A DNA stretch of 44,791 nucleotides from a virus: positions 1 through 44,791 of the IMG/VR virus record IMGVR_UViG_3300034272_002468, one strand, 5' to 3'. The notes under the pieces were generated by a model. That model was not told where the DNA came from. It did not search any database and saw only the letters and a list, made by a program, of their open reading frames with translations. Within the stretch, counting starts at the first letter, position 1. Each line of letters opens with the position of its first letter. Position numbers and translations under genes: made by a program. Below are positions 34,647-40,634 of the stretch, piece after piece.

Positions 34647-34910
34647 TTAGACAGTAACAGTTACTAATTCTTCAGTCTTTCGGCCATCAGCAATGGTAGA
34701 ACCAATGCTAACATCTTTCAGCATCTGATCATTAGTAAGCAAATCACTCAGGAATTGTGCATAAGACTCACTACATGTGAATGTGTATGCTTTGTCTACA
34801 TTGCTGTGATAAGTGATAATAATATCAGTATTGTCTACAGTAATGGAATGAATGGCACTGGACTGTTCTTTAGTAAACTGACGGTGAACAGGAGAGATTG
34901 CAACGGTCAT
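34647..34910 (-). CDS. 87-aa unknown protein, early gene
   Basis: I place the start at ATG 34910-34908 (MTVAISPVHRQFTKEQSSAI). The frame opens upstream to a TTG at 34970, but that TTG is the first base triplet of the promoter -35 box TTGACA, so it cannot be a start. The product is Thr/Ser/Val-rich and beta-like with a short C-terminal helix. Function unknown. Confidence 0.65.
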   Translation of the reverse strand: MTVAISPVHRQFTKEQSSAIHSITVDNTDIIITYHSNVDKAYTFTCSESYAQFLSDLLTNDQMLKDVSIGSTIADGRKTEELVTVTV

Positions 34911-34940
34911 GGTGTTCTGTGTGTTGTGTGTACAGTTAAT

Positions 34941-34970
34941 AATGTAGCTGGTGGGGGCTGAGGTTGTCAA
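34941..34970 (-). promoter_or_regulatory. Sigma70-like promoter
   Basis: TTGACA (34970-34965), an 18-bp spacer, and TACATT (34946-34941) on the minus strand. A TTAATAAT motif lies just downstream. Confidence 0.75.
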
Positions 34971-34986
34971 CCCCTTTGGGCCAGTT

Positions 34987-35121
34987 TCAGAATTGGATCT
35001 CGTCTAGAGTTGGCTCTGCAGAGTTTGTATCATCGTCTGCAGTCAACATGTCCAGAATCGAGAGAATCTCATTGCCAGTTTGGCCTTTACGAAGCATTGA
35101 AATCAGAACTGCTGTAGACAT
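34987..35121 (-). CDS. 44-aa unknown acidic protein
   Basis: ATG 35121-35119 to TGA 34989-34987. It begins MSTAVLISMLRKGQTGNEIL and ends SAEPTLDEIQF. Helical start, acidic end. It lies 5 bp after the next gene's stop in the same orientation, indicating co-transcription. Function unknown. Confidence 0.55.
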   Translation of the reverse strand: MSTAVLISMLRKGQTGNEILSILDMLTADDDTNSAEPTLDEIQF

Positions 35122-35126
35122 AATAA

Positions 35127-35261
35127 TCAATAATCGTAGTTGGAGTTAATGAAAGCAACAAAATGTTGCTGGGCTTCGGCATCATCATCAGCAGGAATCA
35201 GCATATCATCCTGCCAATCATAAACCTCAGCTTCAAGTTCAACGAAATCGTAGGTGTCCAT
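35127..35261 (-). CDS. 44-aa very acidic unknown protein
   Basis: ATG 35261-35259 to TGA 35129-35127. It begins MDTYDFVELEAEVYDWQDDM and ends FVAFINSNYDY. About a quarter of residues are Asp or Glu, compatible with a DNA-mimic or inhibitor-type protein, but this is only a possibility. It follows a strong promoter. Function unknown. Confidence 0.55.
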   Translation of the reverse strand: MDTYDFVELEAEVYDWQDDMLIPADDDAEAQQHFVAFINSNYDY

Positions 35262-35283
35262 TGGTTCAGTAGTGAACATTGAT

Positions 35284-35313
35284 AATGTAGCTGGTAGGGG
35301 TTGGACTTGTCAA
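35284..35313 (-). promoter_or_regulatory. Sigma70-like promoter
   Basis: TTGACA (35313-35308), an 18-bp spacer and TACATT (35289-35284) on the minus strand. GGGGTTG and CAACCCC flank the -35 box, so it could also sit in a hairpin as RNA. Confidence 0.75.
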
Positions 35314-35338
35314 CCCCTTTGGGCCGGTTTCAGAACTG

Positions 35339-35506
35339 TCAGTCTAGGCAACCGTTGGCGTTCAGCCAGCCAGCACACCAGCCCTCACCAGTGTAGCATC
35401 CGACATAGTAGTTGCCAATTGAAATACCAAACTGTTCTTCCATGTGGTAGGTATTCTTCAGATCCCAACCGAGATAGAAGAACTTGGTGTGAATGGAGAA
35501 TTTCAT
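35339..35506 (-). CDS. 55-aa unknown Trp/Cys-rich protein
   Basis: ATG 35506-35504 to TGA 35341-35339. It begins MKFSIHTKFFYLGWDLKNTY and ends with GWCAGWLNANGCLD. It is rich in aromatic residues (4 Trp-type positions with several Tyr and Phe) and has 3 Cys, an unusual composition for such a small protein. Function unknown. Confidence 0.55.
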   Translation of the reverse strand: MKFSIHTKFFYLGWDLKNTYHMEEQFGISIGNYYVGCYTGEGWCAGWLNANGCLD

Positions 35507-35529
35507 GGTCTTGTGTGGTTGACTTGTTC

Positions 35530-35559
35530 AGTATGGCATGGGTTGGGGGCTGGTGTCAA
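35530..35559 (-). promoter_or_regulatory. Sigma70-like promoter
   Basis: TTGACA (35559-35554), an 18-bp spacer and CATACT (35535-35530) on the minus strand. The -10 is a weaker match. GGGGGTTG and CAACCCCC flank the -35. Confidence 0.7.
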
Positions 35560-35584
35560 CCCCCTGATTGATTAGTAATACTAA

Positions 35585-35767
35585 TCAGACATCATAACAG
35601 AGGTATTCCATCATCTCTTCTTTATACATTGCAGTCTCAGCTTCAGTGTTAAATTTAACACCTGCGAGGAAGTTGTAATGGTCAACCCAAGATGCACACC
35701 ATGTCATTTTGTAGTCATGATTTGCAACTGAGTTGTACTGATTGCAAGTGTCGAGAATCAGAGCCAT
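35585..35767 (-). CDS. 60-aa unknown protein, early gene
   Basis: The product begins MALILDTCNQYNSVANHDYK and contains WCASWVDHYNFLAGV, a Trp/Tyr-rich core with two Cys. It ends with acidic MEYLCYDV. It lies behind its own promoter (35796-35824), whose -35 box includes the TGA stop of the next gene upstream. Function unknown. Confidence 0.6.
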   Translation of the reverse strand: MALILDTCNQYNSVANHDYKMTWCASWVDHYNFLAGVKFNTEAETAMYKEEMMEYLCYDV

Positions 35768-35795
35768 TGGAGTGGTTCAGAAGTGAACAAAGGTA

Positions 35796-35824
35796 ACTTA
35801 ACCGATTTTCAGGGTCCTGTCAAC
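35796..35824 (-). promoter_or_regulatory. Sigma70-like promoter
   Basis: TTGACA (35824-35819), a 17-bp spacer and TAAGTT (35801-35796). The TGA of the neighbouring gene (35822-35820) lies inside the -35 box. Confidence 0.7.
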
Positions 35825-36026
35825 CCTCTGACTGATTAGCTGTCCTTATGGTGTTGATAAGGGTTGCTAATTCAGTTTCATCTAATCCCAGAACATATTC
35901 TTCAATTACATTCTCCATGAATGTGTAGTTGTTACTATAGAGCTGTTCTTGTAGCAGTTCGATAGCTTCGTCTTGATTCATGGAATGTAGATTAAAGAAA
36001 CTAATCACTTCAGTGTAGTCAACCAT
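35820..36026 (-). CDS. 68-aa acidic unknown protein, early gene
   Basis: Start ATG 36026-36024 (MVDYTEVISFFNLHSMNQDE). It overlaps the TGA of the 52-aa gene by one base (TGATG). The product is acidic and helical (EAIELLQEQLYS, ETELATLINTIRT). Function unknown. Confidence 0.62.
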   Translation of the reverse strand: MVDYTEVISFFNLHSMNQDEAIELLQEQLYSNNYTFMENVIEEYVLGLDETELATLINTIRTANQSEG

Positions 36027-36184
36027 CAATAATCACTCCCATCATTATAATGATCATAATTAGCCATTACAGCTGCAATAGCATTATAATAACCCGCCTG
36101 GGAGTTATCATAAAAGATCTTTGCTAGTGATGCAATTAGGGCTTCCAAAGAAGGTCTCTCAGGGACATATGCAATATAGGCCAT
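36026..36184 (-). CDS. 52-aa unknown protein, start uncertain
   Basis: ATG 36184-36182 to TGA 36028-36026. It begins MAYIAYVPERPSLEALIASL. The first codons overlap the -10 of a good promoter (36173-36201), so transcription from that promoter would begin downstream of this ATG. Either a further upstream promoter is used, or the real start is an in-frame TTG near 36148, or the promoter is unused. Confidence 0.45.
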   Translation of the reverse strand: MAYIAYVPERPSLEALIASLAKIFYDNSQAGYYNAIAAVMANYDHYNDGSDY

Positions 36185-36201
36185 TTTCGGGTGCCTGTCA
36201 A
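36173..36201 (-). promoter_or_regulatory. Sigma70-like promoter overlapping a start codon
   Basis: TTGACA (36201-36196), a 17-bp spacer and TATATT (36178-36173) on the minus strand. Predicted transcription start is near 36166, within the 52-aa frame and about 140 nt before the 68-aa gene. Confidence 0.55.
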
Positions 36202-36338
36202 GTGGTGAATGATTAGCAATGCTTATGGGTGTATGATGTATAGTTAATAATCTCTGATATTAGCAATACTAATCGGAGGGGCTCGGAATGATTTGGAGTC
36301 CTTATGGGTTTTTTGATGGGTTTTTTGGGCCGGGGGGC

Positions 36339-36367
36339 TTGACAAATTCGGCGTGATGTGGTATACT
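36339..36367 (+). promoter_or_regulatory. Plus-strand sigma70 promoter
   Basis: TTGACA (36339-36344), a 17-bp spacer and TATACT (36362-36367) match the consensus closely. It is the only strong promoter pointing to the right in the early region and faces no convincing protein gene. Confidence 0.7.
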
Positions 36368-36386
36368 GCGGGCCAAGACTGCTGAA

Positions 36387-36425
36387 CCTCCGAACCTTTC
36401 TGAGACAATCAGACACATTCGGAGG
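36387..36425 (+). ncRNA. Candidate structured RNA (nested hairpins)
   Basis: CCTCCGAA (36387-36394) pairs with TTCGGAGG (36418-36425), and TCTGA (36399-36403) pairs with TCAGA (36409-36413) inside it. Starting about 20 nt after the plus-strand promoter, this could be the 5' part of a small RNA that runs into the tandem repeats and antisense to the AP2-like gene. Confidence 0.35.
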
Positions 36426-36532
36426 TATACAGTATATACTTAATAATCTATCACATATACTTGGAGGTATACAGTATATACTTAATAATCTATCACATAT
36501 ACTTGGAGGTATACAGTATATACTTAATAATT
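36421..36532. repeat. 42-bp tandem repeat, 2.7 copies
   Basis: Units at 36421-36462 and 36463-36504 look identical, and a partial third starts at 36505. Each unit begins GGAGGTATACAGTATATAC and contains TTAATAATC. The 409-bp gap 36185-36593 holds this repeat, the plus-strand promoter and a nested hairpin, but no convincing gene. Protein frames across it merely translate the repeat. Confidence 0.85.
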
Positions 36533-36593
36533 CTCTCTCTCTATACACATCACAAACTTATATTTTTTATTACATTTAATATAATGTTAATAA

Positions 36594-37193
36594 TTACTTA
36601 TATCCATACTCACCTTTCCGCATCACTTCTATCCATCTATTCAATCCATCAATGATTCTTTGATCTGTTTCTTGTGGTAGATAATAATCTTGTATACACT
36701 TTATCTTTGCATTGAGATATGCTTGATATGCTTCTTCTAATGTATAAAAATACCCAAGATGAACTCGTTTTGCATTCATATAAATTTTGACATAAAATGG
36801 TTTAGTTTTGTTGGTATTAACTCGACTAACTCCAGTTACATATTTGGTAGTAGATTTACGATGTAAAAGAAGGTTTAATCGTTGGTCTACAAATACACAT
36901 TTATCTGGTCCATAAACTTTATTGCCAGGATACATTATATCCTTATCTAATTGTTTACCTAGTACATTACCTTGCTCTAGATACCATTTTCTGAAATTGG
37001 AGAATGTATGCCATTCTGGTGTTACACTACAACCTTCATAAGATGAATACCTAGGATTGTTAGAATAGCACCTTTCTAGCATTTTCGACCAACTACTATA
37101 GGCAGGACAGAATACACTTTTACCATTTATACATGGTCGAACAGTATAATCAGCATCATTAACACCTATCCCACACACAAGTTTTTTCTTCAT
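36594..37193 (-). CDS. AP2-like mobile/homing-endonuclease-type protein
   Basis: The 199-aa product matches a widespread phage family usually found next to homing endonucleases. It has SSWSKMLERCYSNN then YEGCSVTPEWHTFSNFRKW in the first half, DKDIMYPGNKVYGPDKCVFV in the middle, and an AP2-like C-terminal segment (GVSRVNTNKTKPFYVKIY, then HLGYFYTLEEAYQAYLNAK). AP2 domains bind DNA; the first half could carry nuclease activity, but no HNH triad is clear. It is 4 bp downstream of the 112-aa gene. Confidence 0.75.
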   Translation of the reverse strand: MKKKLVCGIGVNDADYTVRPCINGKSVFCPAYSSWSKMLERCYSNNPRYSSYEGCSVTPEWHTFSNFRKWYLEQGNVLGKQLDKDIMYPGNKVYGPDKCVFVDQRLNLLLHRKSTTKYVTGVSRVNTNKTKPFYVKIYMNAKRVHLGYFYTLEEAYQAYLNAKIKCIQDYYLPQETDQRIIDGLNRWIEVMRKGEYGYK

Positions 37194-37197
37194 AAGT

Positions 37198-37536
37198 TCA
37201 TTTCTTTTTGTTGGTTAGTTCAATTCGCTTTATGATTTCTGCTTGTTCGTCTTCTCTATCTGCTTCTGCCTTCTTGTTAGCATGATACCTTGCTACTCTA
37301 TCTCTTTCTGCCTGTAGTCTTTCTTTTTGACTTTGATTTAATTGCCTTTGTCTTTCTGATACATCTTCACCGAGTTTGTATTCTCTTGGGCCTCGGTCTG
37401 GATTTTTGTCAATATACTTCTGCACTGCCTTAGCACCGATTCCACCTTGTTTCTTTAATTGCTTCTCGATGTGCTTCTTAGAGTACAATGGTTTGACTTT
37501 CTTTGCTTCTTCTAGAAATTGCTTAAAAGTAATCAT
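37198..37536 (-). CDS. Basic helical protein with LEE prohead-type N-terminus
   Basis: The 112-aa product starts MITFKQFLEEAKKVKPLYSK. The 'T-F-K-Q-F-L-E-E' start is a recurring N-terminus in cyanophage head-associated proteins and holds an L-X-E site like those cut by T4-type prohead protease. The rest is a highly charged, Arg/Lys/Glu-rich single helix (residues 55-110). Candidate for an internal head protein. Confidence 0.7.
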   Translation of the reverse strand: MITFKQFLEEAKKVKPLYSKKHIEKQLKKQGGIGAKAVQKYIDKNPDRGPREYKLGEDVSERQRQLNQSQKERLQAERDRVARYHANKKAEADREDEQAEIIKRIELTNKKK

Positions 37537-37563
37537 TTTGAATGTTTTTGAAGGGCTATGATG

Positions 37564-37571
37564 TATTTAGT
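37564..37571 (-). promoter_or_regulatory. Possible late promoter, ACTAAATA
   Basis: The minus-strand octamer ACTAAATA differs from the late consensus at two positions. It lies about 28 bp upstream of the 112-aa gene and would fit its late, head-type character. Confidence 0.4.
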
Positions 37572-37584
37572 TGGAATGGGAGTT

Positions 37585-37731
37585 TTAGTGTGAAAAACTA
37601 GTGTTTTTTGGTCGTAAATACTGAGCTTTGAGGTGGTTCAGAGATTGCTTCCTAGCCTTGAGTTTGCCTTTGCAGGTGCCTTTTGTGCTTTTTGGTTTGT
37701 TAGAGTGATGTTGCCAATTTGGTGTTATCAT
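37585..37731 (-). CDS. 48-aa basic protein, possible
   Basis: ATG 37731-37729 to TAA 37587-37585. It begins MITPNWQHHSNKPKSTKGTC and ends LRPKNTSFSH, with about 13 Lys/Arg/His and no acidic residue. No ribosome binding site is visible, so it is uncertain. The terminator at 37741-37770 lies directly before it. The rest of the gap between 37537 and 37862 shows nothing else I can support. Confidence 0.4.
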   Translation of the reverse strand: MITPNWQHHSNKPKSTKGTCKGKLKARKQSLNHLKAQYLRPKNTSFSH

Positions 37732-37740
37732 GGGATTTTG

Positions 37741-37770
37741 AAATAAAAACCACTCTGGTGTGGAGTGGTT
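37741..37770 (-). terminator. Rho-independent terminator (minus strand)
   Basis: AACCACTC (37748-37755) pairs with GAGTGGTT (37763-37770), followed on the minus strand by TTTATTT. It ends the four-gene operon 37863-38708. Confidence 0.75.
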
Positions 37771-37862
37771 GATGTTTGCTTATTTAGTTTTGGTATAGGT
37801 ATGATAGGTACCAAAGATCTTAATAGTTTTTGGCTTTGGATTGTGGTGATAGGGTTTTTTAC

Positions 37863-38135
37863 TCATAGTGTTTGTACCTCGTTCAGAATGTTGTTAATGT
37901 CAGTTTCATCTTGGTGGCCTAATACATCTTCCGTGATAGGTGTATCATAGCACAGTTCATATTTATCTGGTGTGCCTTTCAGAATAGCTATTTCATATAG
38001 ATCATCTTGAAATCCATAGGAACCAGGAAAGCGTACTACAGATACACCATAACCATTAGGGAAAAAGTGTACTGCCTGAATGCCATCATCCTTGAAATAC
38101 GGATGTGATTCAAAGTTCAAATCAGTGAAGTTCAT
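37863..38135 (-). CDS. 90-aa unknown protein
   Basis: Start ATG 38135-38133 (MNFTDLNFESHPYFKDDG), overlapping the TGA of the upstream gene as ATGA. The product is beta-rich with GYGVSVVRFPGSYGFQDD, then LYEIAILKG, and a C-terminal helix. This looks like a small soluble domain. Function unknown. Confidence 0.62.
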   Translation of the reverse strand: MNFTDLNFESHPYFKDDGIQAVHFFPNGYGVSVVRFPGSYGFQDDLYEIAILKGTPDKYELCYDTPITEDVLGHQDETDINNILNEVQTL

Positions 38136-38290
38136 TTGCAGTGATGGTGATTGGGATATTTCATGCAATACACTTGATGTACTGCTCGATATTCTGTGTC
38201 TATCAGTTTACCATTATCACGAAGAACAGCAAGAGTATTCCAACCAATGATAATAGCAAAAGCACAAATAGCAGTTGGAATCAGTTTCAT
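38132..38290 (-). CDS. Small membrane protein (52 aa)
   Basis: Start ATG 38290-38288 (MKLIPTAICAFAIIIGWN), overlapping the 58-aa gene's TGA as ATGA. One hydrophobic segment at residues 3-20 could be a transmembrane helix or a signal peptide. The C-terminus ends YPNHHHCK with three His and a Cys. Function unknown. Confidence 0.62.
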   Translation of the reverse strand: MKLIPTAICAFAIIIGWNTLAVLRDNGKLIDTEYRAVHQVYCMKYPNHHHCK

Positions 38291-38463
38291 GCATTGTACC
38301 CTTCGATTTGAAGTAAAGCACGACGGCAATCATATGCCTGTGTTTGTGAATTGAATGTTGCTACCTTTTGAAATGGTTCTAGCCTATAGATAGACCATTT
38401 CGTAGAACCAATCTCTTGCATGATGCGATAGGGATTGTCAATACCAAGTGGATACGGTTTCAT
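38287..38463 (-). CDS. 58-aa unknown basic protein
   Basis: ATG 38463-38461 to TGA 38289-38287. It begins MKPYPLGIDNPYRIMQEIGS and continues with TKWSIYRLEPF. ATGA overlaps at both ends link it to its neighbours. Function unknown. Confidence 0.6.
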   Translation of the reverse strand: MKPYPLGIDNPYRIMQEIGSTKWSIYRLEPFQKVATFNSQTQAYDCRRALLQIEGYNA

Positions 38464-38708
38464 GCTTCGATGATAGAGAAGGAACCACAGAATTTGCGAA
38501 CCCAGTTTAGAGTATCTTTGTAGTTTCTCGGATTAGAGAGAACTGCAGTAGCATTATTGCGTGGATTGTGAGCAATAGCAACATACTGATTGTCATCAAC
38601 CTCTTCAATCCACATCTGATTTACATTACCATCTTGCCAATCCCAGCGAGATGTGGTGTAGTGATACACTTCACGAGGCTTGCGGTTTGTGGTGAATGTT
38701 TGGATCAT
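38460..38708 (-). CDS. 82-aa unknown protein, first gene of an early operon
   Basis: The product starts MIQTFTTNRKPREVYHYTTS, has a beta-rich middle (RWDWQDGNVNQMWIEEVDD, YVAIAHNPRN) and a helical end. It is the first of four genes coupled by ATGA overlaps down to 37863. Promoter at 38734-38762. Function unknown. Confidence 0.65.
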   Translation of the reverse strand: MIQTFTTNRKPREVYHYTTSRWDWQDGNVNQMWIEEVDDNQYVAIAHNPRNNATAVLSNPRNYKDTLNWVRKFCGSFSIIEA

Positions 38709-38733
38709 GGGTGGTTCCCTTGACTACCTTTGT

Positions 38734-38762
38734 ATATTAGCCCACCTGGGGCGGAAGGTCAA
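38734..38762 (-). promoter_or_regulatory. Sigma70-like promoter inside the end of the upstream gene
   Basis: TTGACC (38762-38757), a 17-bp spacer and TAATAT (38739-38734) on the minus strand, largely inside the 3' end of the 61-aa membrane-protein gene. Confidence 0.65.
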
Positions 38763-38922
38763 CCTCTGATTGATCAGTCTTCTTAATGGTGCGGAAACGT
38801 TTCCGCATTTCATACTGATGGTTCCGTGTGAATGCGTAAAGAATCACAACAAGTGCTCCAGCCAATCCTGCAACAGCAGCAATAGCATTGATCTCAGTGG
38901 GGAAAGTAGTGGTTTCAATCAT
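38737..38922 (-). CDS. Small membrane protein (61 aa)
   Basis: The product starts MIETTTFPTEINAIAAVAG and has a clear transmembrane helix at about residues 11-31 (AIAAVAGLAGALVVILYAF), then a basic cytoplasmic-type stretch. It overlaps the upstream gene by 8 bp. Function unknown. Confidence 0.65.
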   Translation of the reverse strand: MIETTTFPTEINAIAAVAGLAGALVVILYAFTRNHQYEMRKRFRTIKKTDQSEVDLPPQVG

Positions 38923-39139
38923 CTAGAATACCTTCTAAGCGTGGTAGTGTAAAAGTTATGTAGTCTGGGTCTTCTTCAAGAAGTTCTCGATACTCATCAT
39001 AGATTGCAATGGCATTGAAAACATTCTTGCTCATCTTTTTGCCCTTTTTGGTTTTCAATGCACGTTTATCAAATAGCTCCATTCGATTTCGTGCATTGAC
39101 TTCAGACAAAAAGATTGAATAATCAACTGGGTCCATCAT
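38915..39139 (-). CDS. 74-aa unknown protein
   Basis: The product starts MMDPVDYSIFLSEVNARNRM and has a Lys-rich stretch (RALKTKKGKKMSK) before an acidic helix. It overlaps the 52-aa gene by 17 bp and the membrane-protein gene by 8 bp. Function unknown. Confidence 0.6.
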   Translation of the reverse strand: MMDPVDYSIFLSEVNARNRMELFDKRALKTKKGKKMSKNVFNAIAIYDEYRELLEEDPDYITFTLPRLEGILDD

Positions 39140-39281
39140 TGTGAGGATCTCCTTTTCCTTCTAGTGATTTGGCGAAAAGTTCAACATACTTTTCAAGATA
39201 TGCAGTATCGTAGGCTGCAAGATGATTCTTTGATAATTCCTTGTGCATGTTGTTCAGGTTGGTCCAATCTTCGTCGTTCAT
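39123..39281 (-). CDS. 52-aa unknown helical protein
   Basis: ATG 39281-39279 to TGA 39125-39123. It begins MNDEDWTNLNNMHKELSKNH and contains LEKYVELFAKSLEG. The start overlaps the phosphoesterase stop by ATGA. Helical and acidic. Function unknown. Confidence 0.6.
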   Translation of the reverse strand: MNDEDWTNLNNMHKELSKNHLAAYDTAYLEKYVELFAKSLEGKGDPHNDGPS

Positions 39282-39910
39282 AGTTCCAAATCAATGTGTT
39301 CTAATTCACCCAGACCAATGTATTCAACACCTTTGTGTATGGTGTGATGATTTACATGCCAATGTCCATGAATGAATAGATCTGGTTTGTGAATCTCTAG
39401 TATATTATCAAGAAACTGACGAGTGATAGATGGATCGTCATATTTCGTTTTATTACACTTAGAGCACACTATGTATGTTAGACTCTCTGGCATTTCATGT
39501 GCCACAATGATAGATGGTTTGAGTTTCTCATATACATCGCACACAATGAGAAACTCTTTATATGATAATTCTTCATTCACCCACCAGTTGTAACCTTCTG
39601 TTCTGTAATGTGCATCAATAGATTTTGCACCACCAATACAGAAGATTTTATCATGAACCATTGTGCCATCAGGTATCCAGAATGGATGCTTTTTACATAC
39701 ACTTGGATTGTCATGATTGCCACGAATGAATCGGTGATCACCTTTTTTCATGGAATCATATGGTGGATTAGAATGAACTTGCTCAGTGATCTTACTCACA
39801 AAGCCAACACCGAAGTCACCAACCTGAATCGAAGTATCGCATTCATTGATGATCTTCTTATACTTTTTCCAATTACCATGAACATCACCAATGAAGCGAA
39901 TACTTTTCAT
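39278..39910 (-). CDS. Calcineurin-like metallophosphoesterase
   Basis: The 210-aa product has the complete metal-binding motif series of the family: GDVHGN (residues 8-13), GDFGVG (32-37), GNHDN (64-68), a later His in VAHEMPE, and GHWHVNHH near residues 184-191. Such enzymes use two metals to hydrolyse phosphate esters; substrates range from proteins to nucleotides and DNA ends. A Cys pair near residue 158 (CSKCNK) is unusual and might bind zinc. It is in the middle of a co-transcribed early operon between two membrane proteins. Its substrate cannot be told from sequence. Confidence 0.88.
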   Translation of the reverse strand: MKSIRFIGDVHGNWKKYKKIINECDTSIQVGDFGVGFVSKITEQVHSNPPYDSMKKGDHRFIRGNHDNPSVCKKHPFWIPDGTMVHDKIFCIGGAKSIDAHYRTEGYNWWVNEELSYKEFLIVCDVYEKLKPSIIVAHEMPESLTYIVCSKCNKTKYDDPSITRQFLDNILEIHKPDLFIHGHWHVNHHTIHKGVEYIGLGELEHIDLEL

Positions 39911-40233
39911 TTGTTAAACCATTTGTAGATATAATATATTGCAAACAGAATGATTGCAACTAGAATCACATAGCGAAACACATAGACAGCCATCATGGCA
40001 CCGAAGAGCAGAATCCAGAACCAACTACCATCAGACGATCCACTAGAATACGATTCGGATGAGTTATTAGATGATCGTGAACTAATTGGATTGCACGTAA
40101 CAACTTCTTTTGCACCATAAGTTGATTTAATCTGTGCAATAGCATCTTGTCGTACAATACCAGGAGTTTCAATCTCGATGTTCTGAAGAACATTAGATTG
40201 AGTTCGGATTGTTGCTAACCAGCGTTGTCCCAT
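39907..40233 (-). CDS. Membrane protein (108 aa)
   Basis: The product starts MGQRWLATIRTQSNVLQNIE, has a Ser-rich central linker (residues 50-69) and two hydrophobic segments at about residues 71-102 (WFWILLFGAMMAVYVF, then YVILVAIILFAIYYIY). The C-terminus is short. It overlaps the phosphoesterase by ATGA. Function unknown. Confidence 0.65.
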   Translation of the reverse strand: MGQRWLATIRTQSNVLQNIEIETPGIVRQDAIAQIKSTYGAKEVVTCNPISSRSSNNSSESYSSGSSDGSWFWILLFGAMMAVYVFRYVILVAIILFAIYYIYKWFNK

Positions 40234-40234
40234 G

Positions 40235-40411
40235 TTACTGTCCTACTTTGTAAATAATGCAACGCTTAAACTCTTGCCACTCAGTATCGCTAAAGTTATC
40301 ACTAGCATAAGGAATACCAACATCACTGGCACATTGCCTTGCAATACTTTCAGGAACAGGAGTCGATAGGAAATCATACTGAATGATTGTGGCCAGAAGA
40401 ATTGGAATCAT
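40235..40411 (-). CDS. 58-aa unknown protein
   Basis: ATG 40411-40409 to TAA 40237-40235. It begins MIPILLATIIQYDFLSTPVP, with a short hydrophobic start that may be a signal-like segment. Two Cys in the C-terminal half. ATGA overlap upstream and a 1-nt gap downstream. Function unknown. Confidence 0.58.
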   Translation of the reverse strand: MIPILLATIIQYDFLSTPVPESIARQCASDVGIPYASDNFSDTEWQEFKRCIIYKVGQ

Positions 40412-40632
40412 GATTCAGAAGTGAAACGGTCAGCCCAGAGTTCGTAAAACATTTCCCGAAGATTCTCAATCATTGTATAACGCTGAATGATTGGATTCTC
40501 CATGGGAATATCATATAGCCCATCATCATATGGTGCTACAAGTTGAAATGTATCTAGGGCATGATGTAGAATCTCATTGATGAGTTCATGTTGGGATTCT
40601 GTCAGAGTGACAGTGATGTTACTTTCGTTCAT
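40408..40632 (-). CDS. 74-aa unknown acidic protein
   Basis: The product starts MNESNITVTLTESQHELINE and is helical and acidic, with FYELWADRFTSES at the end. It lies 2 bp after the membrane-protein gene and overlaps the next by ATGA. Function unknown. Confidence 0.62.
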   Translation of the reverse strand: MNESNITVTLTESQHELINEILHHALDTFQLVAPYDDGLYDIPMENPIIQRYTMIENLREMFYELWADRFTSES

Positions 40633-40634
40633 GA

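Noticed and set aside
36421-36532. CRISPR array
   Set aside because: The repeats are directly adjacent with no spacers and no cas genes, so this is a tandem repeat.
36213-36548. 111-codon minus-strand frame with threefold LLSIYCIPPSICDR repeat
   Set aside because: The protein repeat is only the 42-bp DNA tandem repeat read in one frame. It crosses a promoter and has no plausible ribosome binding site.
36358-36579. 73-codon plus-strand frame through the tandem repeats
   Set aside because: It would begin at a GTG overlapping the -10 box of the plus-strand promoter, and it simply translates the repeat. No SD, unnatural composition.
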